From Blastocladiella emersonii ATCC 22665 (Eukaryota; Blastocladiomycota; Blastocladiomycetes; Blastocladiales; Blastocladiaceae), in the NCBI GenBank assembly GCA_025594325.1, contig JANHCV010000001.1:1922001-1986000 (forward strand): a stretch of DNA of 64,000 bases. Reading direction: 5' to 3'. Made by a program: the position numbers and the translations under genes. The notes below the pieces were generated by a model that had not been told where the DNA came from, did not search any database, and saw only the letters and a list, made by a program, of their open reading frames with translations. Positions within the stretch are counted from its first letter, which is position 1. Every line of letters starts with the position of its first letter. Of this stretch, positions 32,318 through 43,420 are shown one piece after another.

Positions 32318-32433
32318 AAAAAGTAATCGGGATTCGAAGCAAAAGCAAGGGCTTCAAGCTTGCGCAGGCGGCGGCAGCCCCATTCCAGGGTGCGGGGTCC
32401 TGCGTGCTCTAACCACTCGACTGTGCCGTGGCT
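32318..32433 (-). ncRNA. Degenerate tRNA-like Pol III unit, copy 2 (left arm)
   Basis: On the minus strand CAGTCGAGTGGTTAGAGCAC resembles the A box of a serine-type tRNA, GCTTCGAATCCCG resembles the B box, and a T5 run follows. CGCAGG and CCTGCG can pair as an internal stem. The acceptor stem is not convincing. A copy of the same family lies 322 bp away, and the mirrored copy is at 35655-35770. Confidence 0.35.
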
Positions 32434-32764
32434 GTTTTATGCTGACGCGCCGTCGCCTAAATGGGGGACAGCGCACCCGCCGCAGCCGTGCGAGACAGCC
32501 TCACGTGATATCGCAACGCGTCTCGCGCTTTGAGGCTCGCAACTCGCGACTCGCGACTCGCGATTCGCGCCTTGCGTCGTCTTGTTGTCGCGCTTGTTTC
32601 CAGTTTCTAGTTTCCGATCGTTTGCAGTGGTACGTTCGAGTCTTTGTGTGATTCGATGCAAAACGGAGCCATTCTACATAGCGTGAATTGGAAACTCCAC
32701 GCACAAAGAAACACACATTAATCACCATCGTTCCAGTGTCAAGCAAGCCAAGCTGCTCTAATCT

Positions 32765-34310
32765 GATGGTGGTCAGCTACGATGTTGAGGTTCGTGCCCT
32801 CGCCGCTCTTGATCCACTTGACAAATTGTAGCTGCGATTGATGATGAACGGCCAGCGCTTGCAGTTAACTGACTATGGTCGCGTCCTCGAGCGAGACGCA
32901 ACCCGTCGGCAGGCCCTTGTTGTTCCACTGCGCGATCCCGGCGCTATTGGTGAGGATGTCGAGCAGGTCGATGTTCTCGGACATGGGCAGGCCCGTGGTC
33001 GGGTCCTTGAGGTACAACATCCACTTCTCCTCAATGAGCTCGGTGCGGTACCGCTTGCTGAAGGGCCCTGCGCTTGGGCTTGACGTCACAGTACACGTGG
33101 TAGTAACTGACGACGTTCACGACCCACGAACAGTGACCGGCAGCAATCGGCTTGGACTTAATGCATTTCTCGCTGAACTTGTTGTTCTTGAGGTACGGCT
33201 TGAGCGTGTCGATGTTTGACTGGTCGATCTTCTCCTTGTTGAAGGTGATGAGCGACTCGAGGAAGGCGTCGACCTTGGCCATCCTGTTCTTGCCGGCCTT
33301 CCACCTGCGGTCCTTAGCGATCTTGCCCGCGGGCGACATGAGGACCATGAGGCGGCCACCGTATCCACGACCTCGGCTGACGGCGAACCGAACGACTTGA
33401 GTCTGGTCAAGTTGGTCTTGCTGAGCGTGTTGAGGGCGTTGGCGGCGGCGGCGAGCGCGGGCTCGGCAGCGCGCAGGTCCTCTTGACACTGGTGCTGCTT
33501 CTACTCGACCTTCTTGGTGAACTCGGCGACCTTGCGCTCCTCGGCGTCGGCAATGCTCTTCTCCTTGTTCACCTTCTCGGTGTCGATGCCAAAGAACTCA
33601 ATGAGCCGCTCGGCCTCCTCGATCTTGGCCTTGAGTTCGCCTGCGTGGCCAGCTTGGCCTTGAGGTCGTCGACCTGGGCGGCCCTAGCTCAGCATGATCT
33701 AGGACGCGATCATCGACGACGTGGACGACGCGAGTCGTTCAAGAGACTGCTTACTGGAACCAGCGTCGCCGACGGGCAGCGCGTTACCGCGCGGCGACTC
33801 GAGGATGCGGCTGATGCGCGAGATGTGAAAGATGGCTCCATCGAACAGCACAAGGTCCATGGCCGCGCTCATCTCGTTGTACTGGTCGAGCGCCCCCTCA
33901 AGAAGCTTCTTGAGCGAGGGCCAGTCCTTGGGCGCCGCAGTACTTGGGCCCGCGATGCGGCAGGCGAAATGCGTGTAGATGAGCGGCTCGGCGAGGATGA
34001 CGTTCTGTTCCTGGTCCTCGAAGTTTTTCTTCGCGAGCTCGCGCTGCATGACCGACAGCGCCTGGTTGTCGACCACGTCAATAACTTGCCTCTGTACACG
34101 CGCTTCGTCTCGTCGATCCACAGGCGCACGGACTCGACGTGCTCTTTGAGAAAGTCCTTTTGCGCGAACAGCTCGTCCAGGAAGATGTTCGACAGGTCGC
34201 GCAGGTTGAAGATGTCGAAAGTTCCTACGTCACTGTGGGAGCAAACGGTTTGATTCGGGTGCTCACTCCTCCAGCAGTCAACTCGCCCCAATTTGAATTG
34301 ATCTGTCAAT
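32765..34310 (-). pseudogene. Axonemal dynein heavy chain fragment (AAA4-stalk-AAA5), decayed
   Basis: In order on the minus strand, the pieces are TFDIFNLRDLSNIF; MDLVLFDGAIFHISRISRIL then ESPRGNAL (AAA4 entry); a damaged Walker A reading GDAGSSKQS where the family has GVGGSGKQS; the stalk helix segment ELKAKIEEAERLIEFFGIDTE through KSIADAEERKVAEF; WKAGKNRMAKVDAFLESLI; and HCSWVVNVVSYYHVYCDVKP, joined by deletion to FSKRYRTELIEEKW and GIAQWNNKGLP (AAA5 entry). The second half of the stalk is missing, stops interrupt the frame, and the frame changes several times. The sequence resembles outer-arm (DNAH9/beta) axonemal heavy chains rather than cytoplasmic dynein. It is a pseudogene fragment of a gene family present in flagellated species. 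Confidence 0.8.
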
Positions 34311-34639
34311 AATGCGACCTGCAGAATGTGCTTCCCGATCGCAAATTACTGATTTCCAAACCGTGTAGCAACGGCTTCCCGTTCGCTCCATTGCAAGTGT
34401 TGATCATTTTGTGAAGAGCGCAGAACCACGGTCATGGGCCTGAAAATGACAGCTTGAGCCTTGTGCTCGACTTGCGACTCGCGTGGCGGCGTACGAAGCA
34501 CCCAATCGCGTTGCGAGCGGTCAGGTGAAATGAATTACGCGACTCGACTTCGCCCCCTTCCGTTCTCGTGCGCCAATATCGGCAAGGCAGGATCGCCCAG
34601 GAATCCTTGCAACAAAAACCGCGCTACGCGACTGCTGCG

Positions 34640-35400
34640 GCCCGGGGGCACCTCCTTGTCGTGTTCTTCAACCAGCTTGATGAGCAAGACGTGGAACACC
34701 AGGTTGACGAGCGCCATGGTCCGCAGCAGCTCGAGCGCGACGGCCGAATTGCGGATCAGGCGCACGATATTGAGCGGATCGGTTTACTTTTGGCCGAGCT
34801 TGACCTTGGGCACGTCGACGCGCAGGTTCTTGGTGCTCAATAGCACCATGTCGCCGACCTTGTAGTCGGGGCCCTCGTGGCGACGGCGGTCGGCGTGCTT
34901 CTAGTACAGTTGCTTGGCGCGCTGGACATTCTGCTTCAGGTCGGCCTGGATTTCGAAGATGCCCCCGGTGAGCGCCGCGGACAACGAGAATCAATCCGAT
35001 TGCACCGGCGTTGGGGACATGCGCGTGTGGAACCCATAGTTGGTCATGAACGGGGACACGCCCGTCGACTAGTCGACCGAATTGTCTTTGGCTATCTCGC
35101 CTTGCCGGAGCAACTGGCCCCAGTTCGACTACTCCTTGTTGGCGAACATGGGCAGGTACACCTTGGGGGTCTCTGATTCATGCGCTTGGTCTGCGGGTGG
35201 TACGCCGTCATAAGCTTGGCCTTGATCTCGAGCGCGCCGCACATGGCAGACCAGAACCGCGACATGAACTGCAGACAACCCGCGGTCCGAAAGGATGTCG
35301 TCGGGCAGCCCGTGAGGTCGCACCACGTGCTTGAAGAAGGGGTTGGCAGTCATCAAAGCATTCGGTAGCGCGGCGAGTGGGATATGGCCAGTACTTGCTG
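34640..35400 (-). mobile_element. Ty3/gypsy retrotransposon integrase remnant
   Basis: The minus-strand pieces FFKHVVRPHGLPDDILSDRG, FWSAMCGALEIKAKL, MTAYHPQT and, further on, DYKVGDMVLLSTKNLRV and LVFHVLLIKLVEEHD in shifted frames form the integrase core and C-terminal region of chromovirus-type Ty3/gypsy Pol. Stops and frameshifts break it repeatedly. No reverse transcriptase, LTR or target-site duplication is visible in the window. The fragment reaches to within about 40 bp of the inner edge of the right arm. Confidence 0.78.
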
Positions 35401-35654
35401 CGAGTCGCGTCGTTCCAGCAAGGTTCCGCCGCCGTGTCACACAAAGACTCGAACGTACCACTGCAAACGATCGGAAACTAGAAACTGGAAACAAGCGCGA
35501 CAACAAGACGACGCAAGGCGCGAATCGCGAGTCGCGAGTCGCGAGTTGCGAGCCTCAAAGCGCGAGACGCGTTGCGATATCACGTGAGGCTGTCTCGCAC
35601 GGCTGCGGCGGGTGCGCTGTCCCCCATTTAGGCGACGGCGCGTCAGCATAAAAC

Positions 35655-35770
35655 AGCCACGGCACAGTCGAGTGGTTAGAGCACGCAGGACCCCGCACCC
35701 TGGAATGGGGCTGCCGCCGCCTGCGCAAGCTTGAAGCCCTTGCTTTTGCTTCGAATCCCGATTACTTTTT
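35655..35770 (+). ncRNA. Degenerate tRNA-like Pol III unit (right arm, mirror of 32318-32433)
   Basis: A-box-like sequence lies at 35666-35684, a B-box-like GCTTCGAATCCCG at 35748-35760 and T5 at 35766-35770. An upstream AT-rich CATAAAA sits at 35647-35653. Confidence 0.35.
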
Positions 35771-35976
35771 GGCCCAGTTGTTTGATGCTTGGTCTGCTCT
35801 GCTATCTAATGCACTGCATGTTGACGTATCCTTCACAAATTTTGTATTGAGGAACACAAACAAATAGCGTCGCGGATGCGTCGAAATATCACGTGCGTAT
35901 GATCCTCACGCGCGCATGTCTCGCGCGGCCGCGCGCCGCGCGTCGCCGTCCCCCATTTAGGCGATGGCGCGCGCCG

Positions 35977-36093
35977 GAAAACAGCCCCACACTGAGTCGA
36001 GTGAGCTAGGACACGTAGGACCCCGCGCCCTCACAAGGTGCCGCCGCCTGCGCTGCGTCGGAGCGCTTAGCTTTTGCTTCGAATCCCGATTTT
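35977..36093 (+). ncRNA. Degenerate tRNA-like Pol III unit (right arm, mirror of 31995-32111)
   Basis: A-box-like sequence lies at 35992-36011, a B-box-like GCTTCGAATCCCG at 36076-36088 and T4 at 36090-36093. It is the second member of the 322-bp-spaced direct pair. Confidence 0.35.
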
Positions 36094-36524
36094 GCCCTCC
36101 GGCGTTCATCAATGCTCTTCTCCAAAACCAACGTTTTTTTGACGGGAGAAACTGCATATTCGACGAGTTCTCGATCAGTCGAACAGACCAGCAAACGGCC
36201 TCATAAACGACTACCAGCTCGCTCCGATCCTCCAGAAAAAATGTGAGTCAGGCGTGCGGCTTCAAGTGTCATAGGAATCTGTGCACGCCACTCGCCCCGG
36301 CCCTCGGAGCGAGGAAAACTCGTCCAAAACTCCCTCGCTCATGGCCGGCGCGCAGTGGGTGTGCAGCGGTTCCGTCGCGTGGGTAGGATCAGCTCATGGC
36401 CTGCTATTTGCCGCGACGTGCGGGGCTAGGGCTTTTAGATCCCGAACGAGCACATTTGTACGATTGAGCACCAAGCAACATAGTGTATCACTATATTGAG
36501 CTTCTCTTAAGCAATCAAACAGAT

Positions 36525-37682
36525 TCAGTCAAAGATGCCGCGGACGGCGGTGGGGAGGTAGGGGGCCTCGAGGGCGGCCGTCTTGTCGGCCGTGAGCGTG
36601 ATCGAGAGGGCCGCGACCGCGACCGCGTCCTCGAGGTAAGCGACCTTGGCGATACCGATGATGGGCGCCAACACCTCGGGCTTGGCGAGCACCCACGCGA
36701 GCGCGATCTGCGACGCGGGCACGCCGCGGGCCGCGGCCACCTTGCGCAGCGCAGCGAGAATGCGGTCGTCAGTCGCCGCGACGATGGCCTTGGCGCGGTC
36801 CTCGTCCGACACCTCGGCCGCTTCGGACGACGACGAGGCCTCGGTGACGTGGATGCTATGGTACACGTCCGTCTGTGCGCGCAGCGACGTCGTCGACTTG
36901 CCCTTGTCCGACAGCAGGCCGCCGGCGAGCGGCGACCACGGGATCACGCCGACGCCCATGTCGCGGCACAGCGGCAGCATCTCGCACTCCTCCTCGCGGT
37001 ACGCCAGGTTGACGAGGTTCTGCATGCTGACAAACTTGGTCCACCCGTTGCGCTCGGCCACGGCCTGCGCCTTGGCGAACTGCCACGCGTACATGGACGA
37101 GGCGCCAATGTAGCGCACCTTGCCGGCCTTGACCAGGTCGTGGAGCGCCTCGATGGTCTCCTCGATGGGCGTGTTGCTGTCCCAGTCGTGGATCTGGTAC
37201 AGGTCAATGTAGTCGGTGCCGAGGCGCGCGAGCGAGGCGTCGACGGCCTCGAAAATGTACTTGCGCGAGAGGCCGCGCTTGTTGGCCTGCGCAAAGGCGG
37301 GCAGCTGCGCGAACGCGTACTGGTCGCCCGCGTTCTCGCCGACCTGGAAGTTGACCTTGGTCGCAACCACAATCTCGGTGCGCTTGATCCCGTGCTCGCG
37401 CATGAAGTCGCCGAGGATTTTTTTCCGAAGCTCCATTCGAATACACGTCGGAGGTGTCAAAGAAGTTGATGCCGGCGTCCCAGGCGGCCTTGAGCAGCGG
37501 CAGCGAGCGGTCGGCGTCAAGCACCCACGGCTGCCACTCGGGCGAGCCGTACGACATCATGCCAAGGCAGATGCGCGACACCTGGAGGCCGGACTTGCCG
37601 AGGCGAGGCGCGCGTAGTGCATCCTGTGCGCGTTGGCGCGAGTGTTGCTGGTCGAGGCGGCGGCAGTAGTGGTGGTCGACAT
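36525..37682 (-). pseudogene. Aldo/keto reductase with two frameshifts (right-arm copy)
   Basis: This mirrors the copy at 30406-31563 with the same translation in every frame and the same two lesions: the 5-bp CCTCG duplication (here at 37599-37608) and the seven-base A run (T7 at 37418-37424 on the plus strand). Because the lesions are shared, they arose before the duplication or were homogenised after it. Confidence 0.75.
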
Positions 37683-37760
37683 GGTTTTTGCGGGTTTAGT
37701 TGAGCGGGCCTTGTTGCTATTGGTTGTTGTTGCTGTTCGGTGAGTGACGGTAGCCCGCGG

Positions 37761-37768
37761 TTTTTATA
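37761..37768 (-). promoter_or_regulatory. TATA box upstream of right-arm AKR
   Basis: TATAAAAA on the minus strand lies 79 bp upstream of the ATG at 37682. Confidence 0.6.
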
Positions 37769-37824
37769 GGAGCACGGTGATGGGCGAGCTGATCAGCGAG
37801 GCAGCCCGGCGGGCGACGAAAAGT

Positions 37825-37917
37825 GCGCTCCGTCGGTGTGGCGCAGCGCGTCTCAGCAGCGTTCCGTCGGAGCGCTCAGTGTGGCGCAGCGCGTTTCAAC
37901 GCTCCGCCGGAGCGCTC
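37825..37917. repeat. Tandem promoter repeat (right-arm mirror)
   Basis: This is the mirrored copy of the 40/43-bp tandem repeat with internal dyads found at 30171-30263. Confidence 0.6.
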
Positions 37918-38247
37918 GTCCACCGCCGCCGGCGCGTCTCTCGTCGTGTGCGAGCCTGCGCTCGTGATCCTCGAGCTTTCTTCAATGAGTCTACTTTGCG
38001 CTCGCGAGAAAAGCAACGGACAAATGCTCGATCAAAAGACCATATTCAACCGCATCTTCGCGTGCGCGGGAGCACGACGAGTTCCTCGACTAGAACTGAG
38101 TGAGGAGAACACGCACAAGGCGCGCTCGAGAGACAGGAAGTAGACGAACAAGTGATTGATGATCAAAAATGTGGAATCCCATCTATAGAACAATGTGGAA
38201 ACAAAAGGGGGGGGGGGGGGGAGGGAGACAGCAACCACCGCGCCCGT

Positions 38248-40774
38248 TTAGGACTCGATGTGGCACCAGTCACCGTAGCCGCAGTACGTCTGCTCCTCGG
38301 TGTCGACGCAGTTGAGGAACCACGCGGGGAACGTGATGCCCTGGTCCTCGATGACGAGCGTGATGAAGAGCGAGGTGAGGGCCGAGCCGACGTCGAAGGC
38401 CGTGGCCAGGACGTAGTTGTACTTCTTCCACCACGCCGAGCGGTAGCGGTAGACGTAGAACTGGAAGAAGAACGACACGAGGAAGCCGGTGAAGTGGTAG
38501 GCCTGGTTGCCCGAGGGACCCTGGGGCTGGAGCAGGATGGGCGCGTAGATGAGCTGCCACGGGATCGGGCCGCCGACGAACAGGTAGCACAGGCGGAGCA
38601 CGATGGGCAGCGAGATGCCGAGGGCGACACCGACGTAGATGACGGGCGCGTACGACGACTCGAAGAAGAAGCGCTTGGGACCGACGGCGCCCCAGATGAG
38701 CGAGGCCGAGTAGTAGGTGTTGAGCGTCTGCGACGTCCACTGGTTGCTGGTCGCGGCCTTGGACCCGAACAGCGTGACCCACTCGCGGTGCGCGGGGTTC
38801 TGCATCCAGAACTTGTACGTGATGTAGCAGAAGAAGACGGCCATGATCTGCGACAGCAGCTGCGACAGGAACACGTGGCGAGGCGGGACCTATTAACGAG
38901 ATCGCGGTCAGTGTAAAGATCTGGTTTTGTCGCACAAGCTGCGCAAGCTGCGCAAGCTGCCACATACCTTCATGTAGTGACCCAGCTTCAGATCCGAGAG
39001 AAGGGTCAGGCACTGGAGCGAGACGGTGACACCGAGGCACTTGAAGGCCATCATGACGATGGGCTGGCCGGGCAGGATGAGGCCGATGAGGAACTGCGAG
39101 ACCACGTTCATGTAGAGCGAGATGCCCGAGGTGGCGAGCACGATGGCGATCGGGACCGTGCCGAAGGCCGACAGGGCGACGGCGAAGAAGGTGGCCCACC
39201 ACGGCGTGTTGAGGCCCGAGAAGTGGCCGACGATGGTGGTCAGGATGCCCGTGAACACGAAGAAGCCGTAGTACCAGGTGTTGGGCACCTCGGGGTACTT
39301 GTCGATGAGCTGGCAGTGGATGTCGTTCTTGTCGGCCTTGCCGCCGGCGCGCCACTGGCGGGCAATGTCCTTGCCGTGCCAGACGATGGTGTTGGTGACC
39401 GACGACGTGAGCGACGCAAAGTGGCCCATGTACGCGAAGGCGAAGAGCGACGTCATGTGGATCGGCTTGACCTTGTCGTACAGCGAGTCGACGACGCGCT
39501 TGGTCTCCTTGTCGACGATCATGTTGCCCTTGAACGACTTGCCGTCCTTCTTGAACAGGCCCGTCGTGTTGAGGGGCAGCGCCGTCTTGGGCTGGTTGAA
39601 CCAGTTGCCCTGCCACGCGAGCGGGGTCACGATCCACAGGAAGATGATGGACGAGATGAGCTGGTTGACGGCGACCCAGAAGGGGACCGACATGGGGCCG
39701 GACCCAATGATCGTCCAGTCGAGCGACAGTGCAGCGATACCGGGGCCCCAGGTGGGCGAGCCGAGCTTCTGCATGATCGAGTCCGAGGGCGAGAAGAAGC
39801 ACAGGAGCGGGATGTAGCGCAGCATGGGCGCGACGAACGAGGGCAGGAACGTGTAGATGGTCATGGCGAGGGTGCCGATGCCGAACATCTTGAGCTGCGA
39901 CCACTCCTGCTTGCCGGCCGAGTCGGCCTTGACCTCGTCCTCGACGGCCGAGTGCAGGTCGCCCTGGTGGAACGCCATGAACATGGCGACCGACGGCAGG
40001 ATCGAGGGCCAGATCATGGCCTTGGGGCGGATGATGAACGAGCGGCACATGCCGGCGATACCGAAGCCGAGCGTGGCCGAGCAGAACAGGAACGCGATGC
40101 CCCAGAAGTGGCCAATGTCGAGGTCGTAGAAGATCTCCTGCACGCCGAGGTTGTCGATACCGTAGATGGACGAGGCGCCGGTCGTGGCGAAGATGTTGAT
40201 CAGGACGTGCTCCTTGACCGAGAAGGGGCCCGGGTTGGTGTCGACCTCGATGCCGAACAGGTTGAACTTGACCGACGGCACCGTCTTGGCCATGAACACA
40301 CCCATGGGGTAGGCGAGCAGGATGGCGACGTAGCTGGACACGGAGAAGGCGACCGAGCGGAACAGGAAGAGCGTGTTGATGGCTACGAGGCGTGACGGGG
40401 CAAATTGTGAGTGACACTGATTGGCGTGCGTGCGCGATGCGAGGCGGCGGTCGTGGTCGTGGTCGTGGTCGAGCGAGCCCGCGCGTGCGTCGTGATCGCG
40501 GCCATGATGCGACCGCGATTCCGCCACCGCAGCGAACGCCGCGCGACCGAGCCAGCAGAACCGACGAGAAAAGAGTGACCGTACCGCCGAGCACAAAGCA
40601 GAAGAAGGTGCCGATGATCCACACGCGCAGCGTGAACGACGGCAGCGACGTGTCGTCGGTCGTGGGCACGACCTTGGAGATCATCTCCTCGAAGTCGGCG
40701 TCCATGACGAGACTCGACTCGCCGCCCTCGACCTCGGCGGCCTTCTCGTTGAGGTGCTTCTCGTCAGCGGTCAT
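38248..40774 (-). CDS. Small oligopeptide transporter, OPT family (right-arm copy)
   Basis: The model is complement(38248..38889, 38968..40382, 40585..40774), encoding the same 748-residue multi-pass transporter as 27315-29841, with identical introns and identical predicted protein. No stop or frameshift is seen, so both copies appear able to work, giving doubled dosage if the assembly is right. The full upstream region of the left copy, 2.6 kb, is included in this arm, so regulation should be the same for both. Confidence 0.92.
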
Positions 40775-43420
40775 GATGGTGATGGTGATGGTGTTGGTGC
40801 TTGGTCGGTGGTGGGCGATGTGCGGTCCGATTCGGGCAGAGGAGCGGGCGACGACGTGGGGGCTGGTTGATGGTGATGGGCCTCGACGACGACGTGTTGC
40901 TCAGCGCTCTAGCTGGATGCACTCTATGCTCGAACAAGACCCGGGGAGCGCGGGGGCGCGGCCGTATTTGAATCGAGGCGTCCGAGACGCGCGAGGGGGG
41001 GGGTCCTAGCGCCATATTCCCCCGCGGCCGCGCACACATCGGGGCTGCTGCAGACGTCACCGTCACTGAGGCACTGCGGCACCGGTGGCGAGCGCGCGCT
41101 GCGGCGGCGGCAGCAGGACACAGGCGCATGGCCCGCTTGCCTCAGTGTGACCATCTCTGGCTGCACATGGTCCCCGCCCCCCGCGACGCCGGTTTACGCC
41201 AGCTGGCGAAGAGGGCCACATGATGGCGTTTGCTTGTGGCGCAAGGGGGGGCTGGCGGCGCCCGCATGGTCGAGAAGATTCTGCCGCTGGCAGCGTGCGT
41301 GAGGCTGCGCTGCACTGCTGTCCGCCCCATATTGGAGCGCGCGCTAGCCACCCCCCCCCCCTCCCCTCCCTCGCCGCGTCTCCGTCTCGGATGTGAGGCG
41401 CCGCCCTCGGACGCCCTCGCCGCCGCCTCGGGTGAAACGGTTCAAGCACTCACTCACTCACTCGCTCGCTCTCGTGAACACAAAGGAGGTCACGCGCGCG
41501 CGCGCTAGCGCGAAGCTGGCGAAGCTGGCGAAGCTGGCGACGCTCGCCGGCGGGCGTCCAATCATAGAGCCTCTGTCACGGCTTGTCACTGTTGCCCTTC
41601 AGTGTCGCGGTGCTGCAGCTGCTGCCGTGCGTCCCGTCGTCCAGGACCCCCTCACAATATGATGGAACGAGCAGAGAAGCCTTCTCGCTCGCTCGCGACG
41701 CGACGACCGCGGCCCGCTCACATGTCGGGCACACTACGCCAGCTGCGTACGCCAGCGGCAACGCCAGCTACGCCAGGGCTGCTTCTTCATCTACGCCAGC
41801 TTGATGCCGGCCGTGATCCACCGACTCGGGACTTTTGTGGGCGCGTGCGCTGGCAGCGAGCGCGAGTCGCGCCCGACGTTGGTCGCACCCGACGTTGGTC
41901 GCACCGTGGCCGTGGCCGTGGCCGTGCGTCGCTGGGACAACGAGATTTCTTCCGGATCTCCCTTGCGCCGCCGTCGCCATCGTGGCGTCGTGATGGGTGG
42001 GTGAGGCGCCGCCTCCGCCTCCGCCTCCGCCTCCCCCTCGGTCCGCCACCGCCATGGCGCAGCGCGAAACTCGCTCCGAGCGTTCGCGGCTGTGACGGAT
42101 CCCCACGGTTCCCGGCTTCCGACTCGGCTCGGATCGTCGACCGACGCGGTGAGGCGAGCGGCGGGCAGGTTGAGTGAGGTTAGGGTTCGTTTCTGGCGGG
42201 TTGGGCTCGACGAGTGGGCGGGTCGGAGCGAGGCAACCGGCGCGCTTCCGCACTCTCGCTTCCGACTCCCGGCTCCGGCACCCAAGGATTTGTTTTCCCG
42301 ACTTTTGCCGGGCCAGCAAGGTGCGCCTCGGCCGCCGCTGCAACCGGCTCTTTCTCTCTCTCGGCATCAAGTGGCGGGATCAGGCTAGATCACGGATTTT
42401 ATGCAACAGTTGTCCTCCACAACGCGTCGCGTCGCGCTCCCTTCACGCGTCCCGCGCTGTTCTCGACGTTCCTTGGCTGCCTGCGGTGCTTGTGCGTGTG
42501 TGCTTGTGTTGCTGCGTGTGCTGCCGCTTCTGTGCTCTTGTGCTCGCAGGACTCGACGGCGAGGGAGCGTCCCATGCCGCCGCTTTGTTTGCTGTGCCCG
42601 CGCCGGCGGCGGTCCCTCGTGGCTCTCCCGCTGGCGTGCTTCTCGTTTGCGTGCGTGCCTGAAAAAGAGTGTGCCCTCGTGGGTCCCCGTCGCCGCCGCT
42701 GCTCTCGCATCGCTTCGCCTTCACTTCACTCGTTGGATCCTCGATGAGTTCGTCGGGTTGAACTCGAGATTCGAGCGAAGGAGAGTCGTGCATGGGCGAT
42801 TTTGGGGGCCGACGGGCGCGGAAGCGTGTGATGGCGACGCTCCACCTCTGTGGTTCAACCCATGGTTCATCTGTGACGGTCTCATCGGGGCACTTTGCGA
42901 GCGGCTTACACGACGTGAACCTCGTGCGGTCCAAGTGAAGTGATCCATCCAGTCGCGGCCGACGCGTTGCGCCACACCGAACCGCGTCTCGCCGACTTTC
43001 GTTGGCCCGCTCCTCAACCGTTGCTGCTCTAAGTCGCTCTCAAGTTTGCTCTCTGCTTTGTTACGTAGGCAGGTAATTGTCCTTGTACTCCCTTCCACGA
43101 GTGAACAGTATCCCTCGCGCGGGACGCAGCGAGAGTAGGACGCGTCCCGCCACAAGGCTCCGAGTCTTTGCCTCTCATCCTCGACCCTCACCATAAAGCT
43201 GGTCGCGACGTTCTTGTTATGGAACTGAAGTGCGCGCCTCAGTCTTGCACACGCATTCGCTCGCTATCCTCGGTCACCGACGCGTCGCGGCGCATGGCGG
43301 CCGCGGTTCCTGTCGACGCACTCGCTTTATCGCACCCTCACCACACGAAAAGCAACTAGATCTTACACACTCTGTATTGCACTCGCTCGTGCCAAACTAC
43401 TCGCATCGACCGAGCTGCGA
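40775..43420. other. Mirror of the long OPT upstream region
   Basis: This is the inverted copy of 24669-27314. It holds the same CTGGCGTA cluster, CGCCAGCTT tandem units and TGTGGCGCA motifs (41235-41243, 42968-42976). I see no gene. Confidence 0.5.

Larger units (their letters stand above)
24286..32651 (+). repeat. Left arm of an 8.4-kb inverted duplication
   Basis: The 8366-bp arm is the reverse complement of 35437-43803. Every reading frame in it reappears, mirrored with the same translation, about the axis near 34044. Paired positions sum to 68089 outside the homopolymer at 29868-29881 and to 68088 inside it, because this arm has 14 C and the other has 15 G. The inner edge is sharp: 32651 pairs with 35437 and the next base differs. 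The outer edge fades through several mismatches at 24285, 24282, 24278 and 24262 inside the Ede1-like gene. The arm carries the Ede1-like 3' end, an OPT transporter, an aldo/keto reductase and two tRNA-like units. Confidence 0.97.
31564..32651. other. Inner end of the left arm: noncoding with two tRNA-like units
   Basis: There is no protein gene. From about 31995 to 32520 two diverged direct copies of a roughly 320-bp unit occur, each containing a Pol III-like segment on the minus strand and a shared GTCCCCCATTTAGGCGA upstream block. Confidence 0.55.
32652..35436. other. Spacer of the inverted duplication
   Basis: This 2785-bp unique sequence lies between the arms. It contains a broken dynein heavy-chain piece (32765-34310) and a broken Ty3/gypsy integrase piece (about 34640-35400), both on the minus strand, with about 330 bp of unrecognised sequence between them. 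Its base composition is visibly less GC-rich than that of the surrounding genes. Confidence 0.8.

Noticed and set aside
31995-32433. Functional serine tRNA genes
   Set aside because: A and B boxes and T runs are present, but acceptor and T stems do not pair, so I kept only a tRNA-like call.
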